Source: Erwinia billingiae Eb661 (GTDB lineage Bacteria > Pseudomonadota > Gammaproteobacteria > Enterobacterales > Enterobacteriaceae). Taken from it: a DNA stretch of 64,000 nt. Position numbers and translations under genes: made by a program. The notes below the pieces were generated by a model. The model was not told the origin of the DNA, searched no databases, and saw only the letters and a list, made by a program, of their open reading frames with translations. Each line of letters begins with the position of its first letter. Within the stretch, counting starts at the first letter, position 1. Below, in pieces: positions 19,744 through 28,727 of the stretch. Location of the stretch: positions 2,852,001 to 2,916,000 of the forward strand of contig NC_014306.1 in NCBI RefSeq assembly GCF_000196615.1, in the 5' to 3' direction.

Positions 19744-20808
19744 TTACTGCAGGTTTTTTTCTTTGAGGAACTGGCTGACCACGTCCGCAATCTGCACGTT
19801 ATTCAGGTCGGAAAAGGCAAAATGCGTATTTCCCATGATGCCGATTTCTGGCAGGTGGATAACCTTCACATCACCACCCTGTTTGTTAACCACATCGCGC
19901 CACTGTCTTGCCATCGCCAGGCGTACGCGCCAGCTATCCTGAGCCGGCATCGCGACCGGTTTGTCGGGGATGTTGTCGCCATAAATGATCAGAATGGGAA
20001 TGTGCGTCAGCGCCATAAACTGCTCCAGTGGAACAGGTTCCCCTTTTAAGATATCAAACGCGCTGGGCATTGCTGCCGGTAACGCATTGGCAGGGAAAAC
20101 AAAGCCGCTGCCGGGCTCAAACGCCACGATAGCCTTGACTTTGTTATTCTTGATAGCGGTATACCACCCCGGCCCGCCGCCCTGGGAATGCGTGAACAGA
20201 ATAGCCGGACCGGCTTTATCGATGACGGCAGACATCGCATCTGAAATCACCTTCGCATCGTACGGCCCGGTATTCGGCGTCATCTGGCGGAAGTACTGAT
20301 TCAGGGCTTCTTTATCCTGTGAGAACTGCACACCTTTAAAGTACTCGGGCCATACGCCCAGACGGAACTGATTAAACCACAGTTGCTCATCGGGTTTTGG
20401 CGTCACTGAAGTTTCCACCATGCTCCGCCCTGCACCGCCGCGACGCGGCTGATCGACCAGATAGGTAGAGAACCCCCGGCGAAGAAAGATATTCTGGAAT
20501 CCCTCCCGGCCGTCTGGCGTTGACTCCCAGGTTCGCGAAAACTGTCCCGCCCCGTGCAGCATCACGATGGGATATTTATGCGGATTAACCGGGATCTGAT
20601 AAAACACATTCGCGTGATCGCCATGGTACGTTTGACCGGCAGGATCAAGTGGCTTTTTCGCATCAAATTTGCCCGCCGCCGTAGCCACGGCACCGCCTGC
20701 AGAAAAGCTGCCTTGCGACTGAATGACCAGCGGTTCAGCTGCGGCGGATTGGACCATAAAAACACCTACCAACAAAGGCAGGCCGAACGTTTTAAAGAGT
20801 GCGTTCAC
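19744..20808 (-). CDS. Exported alpha/beta hydrolase
   Basis: A 354-residue protein with a signal peptide (MNALFKTFGLPLLVGVFMVQ then SAAAEP) and an alpha/beta hydrolase fold: VMLHGAGQFSRTWESTPDG oxyanion region, the nucleophile Ser in LFTHSQGGGPG, and His in GNTHFAFSDLNN. It resembles periplasmic esterase-like hydrolases; the substrate is not known. It is the last gene of a likely operon with the flavodoxin and the decarboxylase-like protein upstream, all carrying export signals. Confidence 0.85.
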   Translation of the reverse strand: MNALFKTFGLPLLVGVFMVQSAAAEPLVIQSQGSFSAGGAVATAAGKFDAKKPLDPAGQTYHGDHANVFYQIPVNPHKYPIVMLHGAGQFSRTWESTPDGREGFQNIFLRRGFSTYLVDQPRRGGAGRSMVETSVTPKPDEQLWFNQFRLGVWPEYFKGVQFSQDKEALNQYFRQMTPNTGPYDAKVISDAMSAVIDKAGPAILFTHSQGGGPGWYTAIKNNKVKAIVAFEPGSGFVFPANALPAAMPSAFDILKGEPVPLEQFMALTHIPILIIYGDNIPDKPVAMPAQDSWRVRLAMARQWRDVVNKQGGDVKVIHLPEIGIMGNTHFAFSDLNNVQIADVVSQFLKEKNLQ

Positions 20809-20901
20809 GCGTATTTCCTCTTAATGGGCGCGCATCACATGCCGCCCGAACAGATACGTTATTCAGCCAGGCTGAACAGGGTTCACCGGAATTAAACATC
20901 C

Positions 20902-21492
20902 TTAGCTACGAATGACCTCTAACCACTGCATGACCGTTTCCGTGATCTTTCTTTCCTGATCGCATTCAATCACCAGCGGTTTCTCTCTGCGGGTCTGCGG
21001 AGCAAGATTGGCCAGAATCTCCTCACTGTCCCCGACACCAAATCCCCCGTGAGTAATAAAGGGGATCAGAAGCTTGCCCGCCAGGTTATGGCGACTCAGA
21101 AAGGTTTGCACCACGGGCGGAACGCTGGTCCCCCAGATGGGAAAGCCTAAATAAATTGTCTGGTAACCTGCCAACTCAATGACATTATTTTTCAACTCGG
21201 GCTTAACGCCCTCTTCGCGCTGTTTTTTGGCCAGCGCGACGGTCTGGAAATAATCGGCGGGATACGCGGTTAGCGGTTCTATCTCAACGTAATCGGTTTT
21301 CAGGCTGCGATGGATCACGCCGGCGATCACCCGCGTGTTGCCGCTTCTGGAAAAGCAGACCACCAGCTTTCGACTGTTATTTTGTTTAATCACCGGGCTG
21401 GCGGCGGCTGGGGTAAATATACTGTTGGCCACGGCGACGCCTGCCAGTGCGGTGAGTAGCCTTCTGCGATCGGTATTATGCAAAGATGACAT
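20902..21492 (-). CDS. Exported flavodoxin-like protein (Tat-type signal)
   Basis: A 196-residue protein. Residues 1-32 (DRRRLLTALAGVAVANSIFT) form a twin-arginine signal peptide; the mature part is a flavodoxin fold with the FMN-phosphate loop CFSRSGNTRVIAG, LGFPIWGTSVPPVVQTFL and ITHGGFGVGDS. It resembles flavodoxin_4-type quinone or NAD(P)H reductases, but as a Tat substrate it should fold with its flavin in the cytosol and act in the periplasm. It starts 28 bases after the upstream decarboxylase-like gene. Confidence 0.88.
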   Translation of the reverse strand: MSSLHNTDRRRLLTALAGVAVANSIFTPAAASPVIKQNNSRKLVVCFSRSGNTRVIAGVIHRSLKTDYVEIEPLTAYPADYFQTVALAKKQREEGVKPELKNNVIELAGYQTIYLGFPIWGTSVPPVVQTFLSRHNLAGKLLIPFITHGGFGVGDSEEILANLAPQTRREKPLVIECDQERKITETVMQWLEVIRS

Positions 21493-21519
21493 GCTGTCTC
21501 CTTTTAATCAGGTCAGGCG

Positions 21520-22230
21520 TTATTTCCGGTTTTCCTGCGCCTTAATCAGCGCAAGTTCAGCGCGCCCGGCAGCTGCCTGCTCACCGTTATCACGCAACAT
21601 GTCCACCACCTGCTGCAGTTGTTCACTGCTCAACCCGACGCGCAGGCTGGCCCGCATATGGGACAGCAGCTGTGCTTCCACGCCCGGCGTAGCGGCTAAC
21701 GCACCGACCGTAGCCAGTTCTCGGCTTTGCCAGTCGAGGTTGTCGCGGGCAAAAATGTTGCCGAAAAGATGGGTTTGCAGGAACTGATTGATCGCTGGAG
21801 CAAACTCAAACAGCGGCCCCTGCACCGGCCCACCGGAAATCTTTGTCTGATTGGCAATGCCCAGCTGGCGGAGTTCATCTCCTACGGGAACAGGTTGGAC
21901 CGGTTCCTTTCCAGCAACATCCTTGATACCGCGCTGCTTGCGCGCCTCGGTGACGTTCATCAACACATTCAGCGCATTCAGGCTGCGCGGAAAGCCGGTG
22001 TAGGCGTATAGCTGAACCAGAATCTCTTTCGCTTCATTGACGGTTAATCCGGCGTCCAGTCCCTGATTAAGCGCTTTATCCAGTTCGGCCATCTTGCTGC
22101 TGGCCATAGAGGCCGCAATTAACGGGATAGCCTGCTGTCGCGCGGAGAGCATGGCTGAAACAGCGCCCTCCTGCGCCGCAGTGGTGAAAGACAGCAATAA
22201 CAGCAACAGACAGTGAGCTTTTACGATCAT
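21520..22230 (-). CDS. Exported carboxymuconolactone decarboxylase-like protein
   Basis: 236 residues from the ATG at 22230 (AAGGA upstream), which opens a signal peptide MIVKAHCLLLLLLSFTTAA. Two carboxymuconolactone-decarboxylase modules follow: one with LDAGLTVNEAKEILVQLYAY and TGFPRSLNAL, the second with ELATVGALAATPGVEAQLL and RVGLSSEQLQQVVDML. There is no AhpD-type CxxC, so peroxidase activity is unlikely. A CusR-type palindrome lies 78 bases upstream, inside the sensor-kinase gene. A cytosolic paralogue is at 40580. Confidence 0.87.
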   Translation of the reverse strand: MIVKAHCLLLLLLSFTTAAQEGAVSAMLSARQQAIPLIAASMASSKMAELDKALNQGLDAGLTVNEAKEILVQLYAYTGFPRSLNALNVLMNVTEARKQRGIKDVAGKEPVQPVPVGDELRQLGIANQTKISGGPVQGPLFEFAPAINQFLQTHLFGNIFARDNLDWQSRELATVGALAATPGVEAQLLSHMRASLRVGLSSEQLQQVVDMLRDNGEQAAAGRAELALIKAQENRK

Positions 22231-22291
22231 GCAAGGCGTCCTTTTATCGGGAGATGCGCGTTGCAATGATTCTAACCATGCCGCCATGTCA

Positions 22292-23767
22292 TCAGGCTGA
22301 CGGCTTGCTGACAATCTTGTCAGTTAAAACGGGCAACGCATGCTGCCGTGTCCCTACTGCCGATCGCGGATCGCTCTGTGCACTCAGGCTATCCGACCAC
22401 AGCGAAAACGTCAGACCAAAGGTATTTATGCCCTGCTCGCTGCGCGCGAAGACTTCACCGCGATGCATAATGGCAACGGCACGGACGATAGATAATCCCA
22501 GCCCATGGTGAGTGTCACTTTTCGCGCGGGAGGAGTCCACCCGGTAGAACCGCTCAAACAGGCGATGCAAATGCTCGGGGGCAATCGCGGCACCGGGATT
22601 GGATACGGCCACCGTGGCCTCCGTGCGGGTTTCGCTCAGGCTGACGGTGATGGTGCTCTGCGGAGCGGAGTGGCGTGCGCTGTTTTCCAGCAGGTTCGCC
22701 AGCGAACGGTGAAACAACCGACGATCGATGTGGGCCAGTGCATCACCCTCAACCCGCAGAACCAGCTGTTTTTCAGCAAACGAGGGCTCAACGTACTCAG
22801 CGGTTTTAAAGGTCTCTTCCCGCAGAGAAACCTGCGCAAGTTGGGAAGCATGTTCACCCGCATGGGCATGTGACAGAAACAGCATGTCGTTAACAATGGA
22901 GGCCATCCGCTCCAGCTCTTCCAGGTTCGAGCCGAGCAGTTCTTCAAGCTCTTCCTGCGAACGCCGGCGAGACAGCCCCAGCTGCGTCTGACCAATCAAG
23001 TTGGTGAGCGGCGTGCGCAGTTCATGGGCAACATCCGCATTAAAGCTTTCCAGCTGTCGCCAGGCCACCGCCTGCCTTTCCAGCACGCCGTTAAAGGAGA
23101 AAGCCAGCTGCCTGAGCTCCTCAGGCAAGGCATGGGTATTCAGCCTTTGCCGGTGATCGCCGGGGGCCAGGCGATGCGCCTGCTCGCTAAGCATGCCCAC
23201 CGGACGCAGGCCAATACGGGATATGCCAAAGCCGAGCAAGGCCACAAGGAATACACCGGAGGCGGAAACGATCAGCAGTGTGCGCGTGAAGGCATCAAGC
23301 GTGCCCATATAAGGGGTGGAATCGATAGCAACAATATAGCGAAGCGCCGGCCGTTCGCCTCTGGCCGGCAGCGTGTTAACCAGTAAATACAGAGAACAGG
23401 CGTTTTCTGACGCCCCCGGTACTTTGTTAAACCCTTCCTGAAGCGCGCGCCAGTCGACGCCGGTTGGCGGCGCGCCGCCCACGTTGAACCGCGCATCGTC
23501 ACTGACTATCCAGTAACGGACCCGCTCACCTTCCGAGCTGGCTAAATCGGAAAATTTATCTGACAGTACTGACCAGCCCTCAAGCGAGGTCCGCGCCGTA
23601 ATCCATGGGCTCATCAACGACTGGCGAAAAAGCAGTTCGTTATGCATCTGCTTTTGCAGCGAGTCATGCAGTGAGCTGCGTAGCAGCAGACCCAGCGTGG
23701 CGATAATCAGCACAATACTCAGAACGAACATCAGGGCGAGACGCCCGGATATGGAGCGCTTAAGCAT
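22292..23767 (-). CDS. Sensor histidine kinase, CusS/heavy-metal family
   Basis: A 491-residue inner-membrane kinase (E. coli CusS 480). From the ATG at 23767: TM1 (about 12-33), a periplasmic sensor domain to about 155, TM2 (about 158-180), HAMP, and a kinase core with the H box DVAHELRTPLTNLIGQTQLG, which matches the CusS family closely, N box LANLLENSARHS, and G boxes ending GLGLSIVRAVAIMHRG. Earlier starts would add an unconserved leader. It begins 13 bases after the response regulator. The signal is not identifiable; CusS senses copper and silver, HprS oxidants. Confidence 0.93.
   Translation of the reverse strand: MLKRSISGRLALMFVLSIVLIIATLGLLLRSSLHDSLQKQMHNELLFRQSLMSPWITARTSLEGWSVLSDKFSDLASSEGERVRYWIVSDDARFNVGGAPPTGVDWRALQEGFNKVPGASENACSLYLLVNTLPARGERPALRYIVAIDSTPYMGTLDAFTRTLLIVSASGVFLVALLGFGISRIGLRPVGMLSEQAHRLAPGDHRQRLNTHALPEELRQLAFSFNGVLERQAVAWRQLESFNADVAHELRTPLTNLIGQTQLGLSRRRSQEELEELLGSNLEELERMASIVNDMLFLSHAHAGEHASQLAQVSLREETFKTAEYVEPSFAEKQLVLRVEGDALAHIDRRLFHRSLANLLENSARHSAPQSTITVSLSETRTEATVAVSNPGAAIAPEHLHRLFERFYRVDSSRAKSDTHHGLGLSIVRAVAIMHRGEVFARSEQGINTFGLTFSLWSDSLSAQSDPRSAVGTRQHALPVLTDKIVSKPSA
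22308..22323. promoter_or_regulatory. CusR-type palindrome upstream of the exported redox operon
   Basis: CTGACAATCTTGTCAG is a perfect 16-base palindrome containing TGACAA-N2-TTGTCA, the core of the known CusR box. It overlaps the 3' end of the kinase gene and lies 78 bases before the decarboxylase-like gene. Confidence 0.75.
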
Positions 23768-23780
23768 CTTTTCTCTCCAC

Positions 23781-24470
23781 TCAGGGCTGAGGCTGTGACC
23801 TGACTTCCAGTACGTAGCCCATTCCCCGCACGGTATGCAGCAGTTTGACGTCGAAGGGCGCATCAATTTTGGCGCGCAGGCGCTTTATGGCCACTTCAAC
23901 CACGTTGGCATCGCTGTCGAAATTCATATCCCAGACCTGTTCTGCAATCATCATTTTTGACAGGATTTCCCCCTGATGACGGGCCAGCAGGCTGAGCAGT
24001 GCAAACTCTTTCGCCGTCAGCTCCAGCCGGTTGCCGGCGCGGACAACCCGCCGCGCCAACAAATCCAGATGGAGGTCGTGAATATGTAATTGGGTAATAT
24101 CGGCGCCATCCGTCGCGCGGCGACGAACCAGCGCCTGAATACGCGCAACCAGCTCTATCAGGGAAAAAGGCTTTGGCAGATAATCATCCGCCCCGAGCCG
24201 CAGGCCCTTCACCCGCTCATCAACCGAGCCACGGGCAGAGAGCATCAGCACCGGCGTTTGTTTGCTCGCGCGGATCCCTTCAAGCACGCGATAGCCATCC
24301 ATCCCTGGCAGCATGACGTCGAGGATGACAGCGTCGTAATCAAATTCCAACGCGTAGTACAACCCTTCCGTCCCGTCGGCAGAAACATCGACGGTAAAGC
24401 CGGATTCACCCAGCGCCCGGCTAAGATAGGAGGAGGTTTTCTCTTCGTCCTCGACAAACAATATTCGCAT
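23781..24470 (-). CDS. Response regulator, CusR/heavy-metal family
   Basis: A 229-residue OmpR-type regulator (E. coli CusR 227). [11 protein letters not shown] has the acidic pocket, the phospho-Asp is in [16 protein letters not shown], and [14 protein letters not shown] holds the conserved Lys; the winged helix includes [20 protein letters not shown] and [13 protein letters not shown]. The ATG at 24470 is preferred over the longer form seven codons upstream on family alignment. Two CusR-type half-sites and one palindrome lie 60-90 bases upstream, suggesting autoregulation. Confidence 0.94.
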   Translation of the reverse strand: MRILFVEDEEKTSSYLSRALGESGFTVDVSADGTEGLYYALEFDYDAVILDVMLPGMDGYRVLEGIRASKQTPVLMLSARGSVDERVKGLRLGADDYLPKPFSLIELVARIQALVRRRATDGADITQLHIHDLHLDLLARRVVRAGNRLELTAKEFALLSLLARHQGEILSKMMIAEQVWDMNFDSDANVVEVAIKRLRAKIDAPFDVKLLHTVRGMGYVLEVRSQPQP

Positions 24471-24530
24471 TAGGCATTTTTCCTGATTCACTTTTAAGCG
24501 CTACTTTGCGAGATAGTCGCCAACATTCAG

Positions 24531-24557
24531 CTGACAATTTCCTGACAGCCTTGTCAG
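24531..24557. promoter_or_regulatory. CusR-type palindrome and half-site upstream of the regulator gene
   Basis: CTGACAGCCTTGTCAG at 24542-24557 is a near-perfect dyad (TGACA...TGTCA) and CTGACAA at 24531-24537 is an extra half-site. It overlaps the end of the Bcr/CflA gene and would serve the response-regulator promoter. Confidence 0.7.
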
Positions 24558-25759
24558 GATGACCGGGATGACACGGTTAACGCCATGACCGCCGCCGCCA
24601 GGGTGAAAGCTGCAATTATCCAGCCCATGGTCCAGGACGTGCCGTCGCTGAGTAAGGCCAGCAGTATTGACGAGATAATGCCGCTGCCATACTGAAGCGA
24701 TCCAATCAGGGCTGATGCGGAACCGGCAACGTTGGGCACGGCATCCATCGCCGACGCGGTGGAGGTGGCGGCAATAATGCCGTTCATGGAAAAGAAGACG
24801 AACACCGGCAGAATAACCATCACGATCCCGCCGACTTCAAAGCGGGCACAGACGGCGAGAAGCACAGCGGCCAACGCAGCAATTACGGTCGCAATTTTAA
24901 GCAGTAACGCTAACGGATAGCGGTGAACCCACTTTCGGTTAAGCATACTTACCCCCATTAGCCCGACAACGTTAACGGCAAATAGCCAGCCATAGTGCTG
25001 CGGATCGACGTGGAAGTAAGTGATATAGACAAACGGAGAACCGGTAATAAACGCATAGGCAGCGACATAATAAAACGTCACGCATAAGGTAAAACGCATA
25101 AATTGGGTATTCTTCAGCAGCAGATAATAATTGCTGAAGGCGCCCGGTAAAGAGGCTTTGACCCTTTTATCTTCCGGTAAGGTTTCAGGCAGCCAGCAAA
25201 TAACTATCAGCATGACGCAGCCAATCACCGCCAGCAGCCAAAAAATACTGTGCCACGAGGTGACCCTGATCATCTGCCCGCCGATCAGCGGCCCGGCAAT
25301 CGGCGCGATAGCCATCATCACCATCAGCGTCGACAGCATTTGCGCGGCACGGGTACGACCAAACAGGTCGCGGATCATGGCGCGAGCCAGCATCGGACCG
25401 GTGCAGGCCCCCAGCGCCTGGAACACGCGCCAGAAAACGATCTGCGTGATGTCGGTAGAGAGCGCACAGCCGATCGAGCCAATAATAAACAGCACCAGAC
25501 CGACAAACAGTGGTTTTTTACGGCCAAAATGATCGCTTAACGGCCCCCAGATCAGCTGAGCAATACAAAAACCGATTAAAAAACCGGTAATGGTCAGTTC
25601 AGCGTCGCCGTGCAGTTCATTTGCCATTATCGGCATGGCGGGCAGATAGATATCGGTAGATAACGAGGTAAAGGCCATTAAGGCACTAAGAATAATAACA
25701 AACGTCATGCCGGACGACTTTACGGTAAAGGACTTCAAACGCTGAGATGCGTCATCCAT
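24554..25759 (-). CDS. Bcr/CflA family multidrug efflux MFS transporter
   Basis: A 401-residue, 12-TM MFS protein of the Bcr/CflA drug:proton antiporter group. Diagnostic segments are STDIYLPAMPIMANEL in TM1, LIWGPLSDHFGRKKPLF for loop 2-3, and ARAMIRDLFGRTRAAQ. Substrates of this family include bicyclomycin, sulfonamides and chloramphenicol; which applies here is unknown. It precedes the response regulator in the same direction with an 83-base gap containing operators, so co-transcription is possible but not required. Confidence 0.92.
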   Translation of the reverse strand: MDDASQRLKSFTVKSSGMTFVIILSALMAFTSLSTDIYLPAMPIMANELHGDAELTITGFLIGFCIAQLIWGPLSDHFGRKKPLFVGLVLFIIGSIGCALSTDITQIVFWRVFQALGACTGPMLARAMIRDLFGRTRAAQMLSTLMVMMAIAPIAGPLIGGQMIRVTSWHSIFWLLAVIGCVMLIVICWLPETLPEDKRVKASLPGAFSNYYLLLKNTQFMRFTLCVTFYYVAAYAFITGSPFVYITYFHVDPQHYGWLFAVNVVGLMGVSMLNRKWVHRYPLALLLKIATVIAALAAVLLAVCARFEVGGIVMVILPVFVFFSMNGIIAATSTASAMDAVPNVAGSASALIGSLQYGSGIISSILLALLSDGTSWTMGWIIAAFTLAAAVMALTVSSRSS

Positions 25760-25889
25760 AGTAATTTCCAGAGAAAGTGAATGCCCCTATTTTACCTGTA
25801 GCCAGGCGTAAGATAATGGGCCGAAACTGTATTGCCGCTATGAGCATAATTCATTAATAACACCCCTTTATGGTTAAATCGCGCTGACC

Positions 25890-26861
25890 CTAAACACCAT
25901 TACGGGTTTTCACAATATCCGCCATCACTGACAGGGCGATTTCGGCCGGCGTTTTGCTGCCTATCGCCAGACCGATTGGGCCTTTAATGCGGGTAAGATC
26001 CTCAGGCTGCATACCGCCCATCTTCTGCAGACGATGCTTTCTTTTTTCACTGTTTTTTACCGACCCCATAATGCCAATGTAAAAAGCAGGCGTATTGATG
26101 GCTTCCATCATCGTCAGCTCATCAATCCGCGGATCGTGGGTTAAGGAAACGATGGCGACCGAGGGATGAGCGCCATGCAGTTCGAGCCAGCGGGCGGGAT
26201 GCTGCGGCACAATCGTCACATTATCGGCACCGGCAAAATGCAACTCCAGCTCGCTGAGCATCTCCTGCCGGTGTTCACAAACGCGAACGTGGAACCCCAA
26301 TATCTGGCCAAGGCGGATACACTCAAATGCCACCGTCGAGTAGCCCGCGATCAGCAGCTCAGGAATCGCACCGACCGGCAGGAGGATTTGCCGATCGCTG
26401 TAGTCCAGTACAGGCAATTTCTGCGCGGGCGAAAGGCGATACCAGTCGGCACGCGCCCCCACAACCACCGTTTTCACCATCTGCATTTTGCCGGACAGAG
26501 CTTGCTGCATCGCCTGCAACAGCGTTAAACCCGCCGCGTCAGGTGGCAGGTATTCAATCAACACCTCCAGGCTTCCGCCACAGGGCAGCTGCACATCCGG
26601 ACGCATTCCCCCCTCGCCGTAGCGAATAATCTGGCTCCATGCGCGGTAATTGCCTGCCGCCAGCTGTGTCAGAAAATCCTCTTCAATGCAGCCGCCAGAC
26701 AGCGATCCGCAATATTCGCCTTCGCTGTTTACCGCCATAAGGGTTCCCGGTGCGCGAGGCGAAGAGCCATAGGTACGCAGAACCGTACAGACCCATACGG
26801 GCTGTGCGGACTGACACCACTTCAGTGCGGCATTCACCACGCGCTGGTCGAGAGTGATCAT
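25890..26861 (-). CDS. XdhC-family molybdenum cofactor insertion protein
   Basis: XdhC/PaoD-type proteins bind molybdenum cofactor, protect or sulfurate it and insert it into molybdenum hydroxylases. The 323-residue product (E. coli PaoD 318) has an N-terminal XdhC domain with RTYGSSPRAPGTLMAV and GSLSGGCIEEDFL, and a C-terminal Rossmann domain with SLTHDPRIDELTM, GIMGSVKNSEKRKHRL and GPIGLAIGSKTPAEIALSVMADI. It is the last gene of the molybdoenzyme cluster 25890-31434 and abuts the MocA-like gene. Confidence 0.93.
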   Translation of the reverse strand: MITLDQRVVNAALKWCQSAQPVWVCTVLRTYGSSPRAPGTLMAVNSEGEYCGSLSGGCIEEDFLTQLAAGNYRAWSQIIRYGEGGMRPDVQLPCGGSLEVLIEYLPPDAAGLTLLQAMQQALSGKMQMVKTVVVGARADWYRLSPAQKLPVLDYSDRQILLPVGAIPELLIAGYSTVAFECIRLGQILGFHVRVCEHRQEMLSELELHFAGADNVTIVPQHPARWLELHGAHPSVAIVSLTHDPRIDELTMMEAINTPAFYIGIMGSVKNSEKRKHRLQKMGGMQPEDLTRIKGPIGLAIGSKTPAEIALSVMADIVKTRNGV

Positions 26862-27445
26862 TATTTTTTATCTCGCATCAAAAGATCGTCCGGCCGGTCG
26901 ACATCCAGCAGGCAACCACGGTCAGTCAGAAAAACCGGTTCCGGTAAGTTTGTCTGCATCAGCATCTGCGCACCCACGTCGCCCTGTAAGGTCAGCAGTT
27001 CAGGATAAAACCGCTGGCGGAATCCCACAGGATGCCCCTGTTTACCCGCCACCACCGCGCGCACCACAGGATGTTGTTCCAACGCTTCAGCCACGGCCAG
27101 ATAACTGGCGGTGGTTAGCCAGGGCAGATCGCCCAGTGAAATCAGCACGCCATCATAGTTGTCACAGGCTTTAACGCCTGCCGCTATCGAATGGCCAATG
27201 CCGTCACTGTGGCAAAATACCGGCGTGACACCGGCCAATAACGCATGGATACGATGATCCTCTGGCCGGGTGACCACAAAGACCGGCAGCCCGGTGGCGG
27301 CCGCCTGGTCCAGCGTGTGCTGCAGGACCGGCCTGCCGTTGACCAGCGCCAGTAATTTATGCTCACCCGTGGCCTGGCGGAAGCGCCGGCTATGTCCCGC
27401 AGCCAGCAGCAGGATCGCGGTATTAATTTTTACGCTGCCTGGCAA
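26861..27445 (-). CDS. MocA-like molybdenum cofactor cytidylyltransferase
   Basis: A 194-residue nucleotidyltransferase of the MobA/MocA family that would convert molybdopterin cofactor to its cytosine dinucleotide form for the hydroxylase encoded upstream. The N-terminus has ILLLAAGHSRRF with the LxAGxSxRxG-type nucleotide loop, VNGRPVLQHTLDQA, LISLGDLPWL for the metal Asp, and GHPVGFRQRF. The start is uncertain: the TTG at 27445 overlaps the cytochrome gene by 23 bases. It ends at the XdhC start codon. Confidence 0.88.
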   Translation of the reverse strand: MPGSVKINTAILLLAAGHSRRFRQATGEHKLLALVNGRPVLQHTLDQAAATGLPVFVVTRPEDHRIHALLAGVTPVFCHSDGIGHSIAAGVKACDNYDGVLISLGDLPWLTTASYLAVAEALEQHPVVRAVVAGKQGHPVGFRQRFYPELLTLQGDVGAQMLMQTNLPEPVFLTDRGCLLDVDRPDDLLMRDKK

Positions 27446-28727
27446 CCTGTTCGGCGGTCACCGTTCCCTGCTTGCCACCAAACTGCAGCAGTACGTAGTT
27501 TGCTACCGCCGCAACTTCCTGATCGGAATATTTTTCGGCAAAGTCAGGCATCACCAGCACCTGATCGTTCACGTTCAGATGGGTGCCGCGCAACATCGCC
27601 TGCACCACACTGCGACCTTGCGGATCGTTAACCGCCGTACTGCCTTTTAACGAGGCATAAGGCGTCTGCCGTCCGGCACCATTCCACAGGTGGCAACCGC
27701 TGCAGTCACCGGCAAAGAGCTGCTGCCCCTGAGAGGATGTCTGCGATGCAGGCAGAATCGCACTGGAACGCGTCGCGCCTTCGGGCTGCAAGTTCACTTT
27801 GGCGCTGGCATCCGTGGCAACCGGTTCGATATGTCGCAGATACTTCACCAGCGCCGCATTGTCTTCTGGCGTCAGATACTGCGTGCTGTTTTGCACCACC
27901 TCCGCCATCGGGCCTGACGCGCTGCTCCGGCCTTCCGCGTGCCCTGCGGCAAGGAATTGTGAAAGCTGGGCGTCGGTCCACTCGCCAATACCGGTTTCTT
28001 TATCCGGCGTAATATTGCCGGCAAACCAACCCTGCACCACTTCGCCGCTTAACGCCTTGCCGCTCTTCAGGCCAAAGCCGATATTGCGTGGAGTATGGCA
28101 TTCCGCACAGTGACCGAGTGGTCCGGCGAGATAGGCGCCGCGATTCCATTCATCGTCCTGCTCAGGAACCGGCGCAAAACGCTGATTATTGAAAAAGGCC
28201 AGATTCCAGAAGGTCATGCCCCAGCGCTGATCGAAGGGGAAGGAAAGGTCGTTGGCACGGTTAGCCTGTTTCACCGGCGGCAGGCTGAACAGCCAGGCTT
28301 TGATCGCCAGCACATCATCACGGCTCATGCCGGTGTAGGAGGTATAAGGCATCGCCGGATAGAGATTGCCGTGCGGACTGACGCCTTCTCTCACCGCCGC
28401 AACGAATTGATCGTCGCTCCAGTTACCGATACCGGTTTCCTTATCCGCAGTAATATTGGTGCCATAAATCGCGCCAAACGGCAGAGGAAAGCGGAATCCT
28501 CCGGCGAAAGGCTTACCGCCAGGCGCCGTATGACAGGCCACGCAGTCGGCGGCTTTGGCCAGGTATTCACCGCGCTCGATCTGGCTGCTCATGGCGGCAG
28601 ACGCACCGGCAATGGGGGAAACCGGCTCTGCGCCTTCAGGTTTCAGGATCGGGTATGCGCAGTAAATCACCGCCACCAGCACCAGTAATCCCAGCACACC
28701 AAGCGATCGTTTCACTCCTGTTTTCAT
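27423..28727 (-). CDS. Triheme c-type cytochrome subunit of the molybdenum dehydrogenase
   Basis: A 434-residue membrane-anchored cytochrome c. One N-terminal transmembrane segment (7-28) is followed by three heme sites: CVACH (62-66), CAECH (207-211) and CSGCH (342-346), the layout of cytochrome subunits of acetic-acid-bacterium alcohol and aldehyde dehydrogenases. It should pass electrons from the periplasmic Mo/FeS dimer to quinone or to oxidases. The start overlaps the FeS gene by four bases (ATGA). Confidence 0.94.
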   Translation of the reverse strand: MKTGVKRSLGVLGLLVLVAVIYCAYPILKPEGAEPVSPIAGASAAMSSQIERGEYLAKAADCVACHTAPGGKPFAGGFRFPLPFGAIYGTNITADKETGIGNWSDDQFVAAVREGVSPHGNLYPAMPYTSYTGMSRDDVLAIKAWLFSLPPVKQANRANDLSFPFDQRWGMTFWNLAFFNNQRFAPVPEQDDEWNRGAYLAGPLGHCAECHTPRNIGFGLKSGKALSGEVVQGWFAGNITPDKETGIGEWTDAQLSQFLAAGHAEGRSSASGPMAEVVQNSTQYLTPEDNAALVKYLRHIEPVATDASAKVNLQPEGATRSSAILPASQTSSQGQQLFAGDCSGCHLWNGAGRQTPYASLKGSTAVNDPQGRSVVQAMLRGTHLNVNDQVLVMPDFAEKYSDQEVAAVANYVLLQFGGKQGTVTAEQVARQRKN

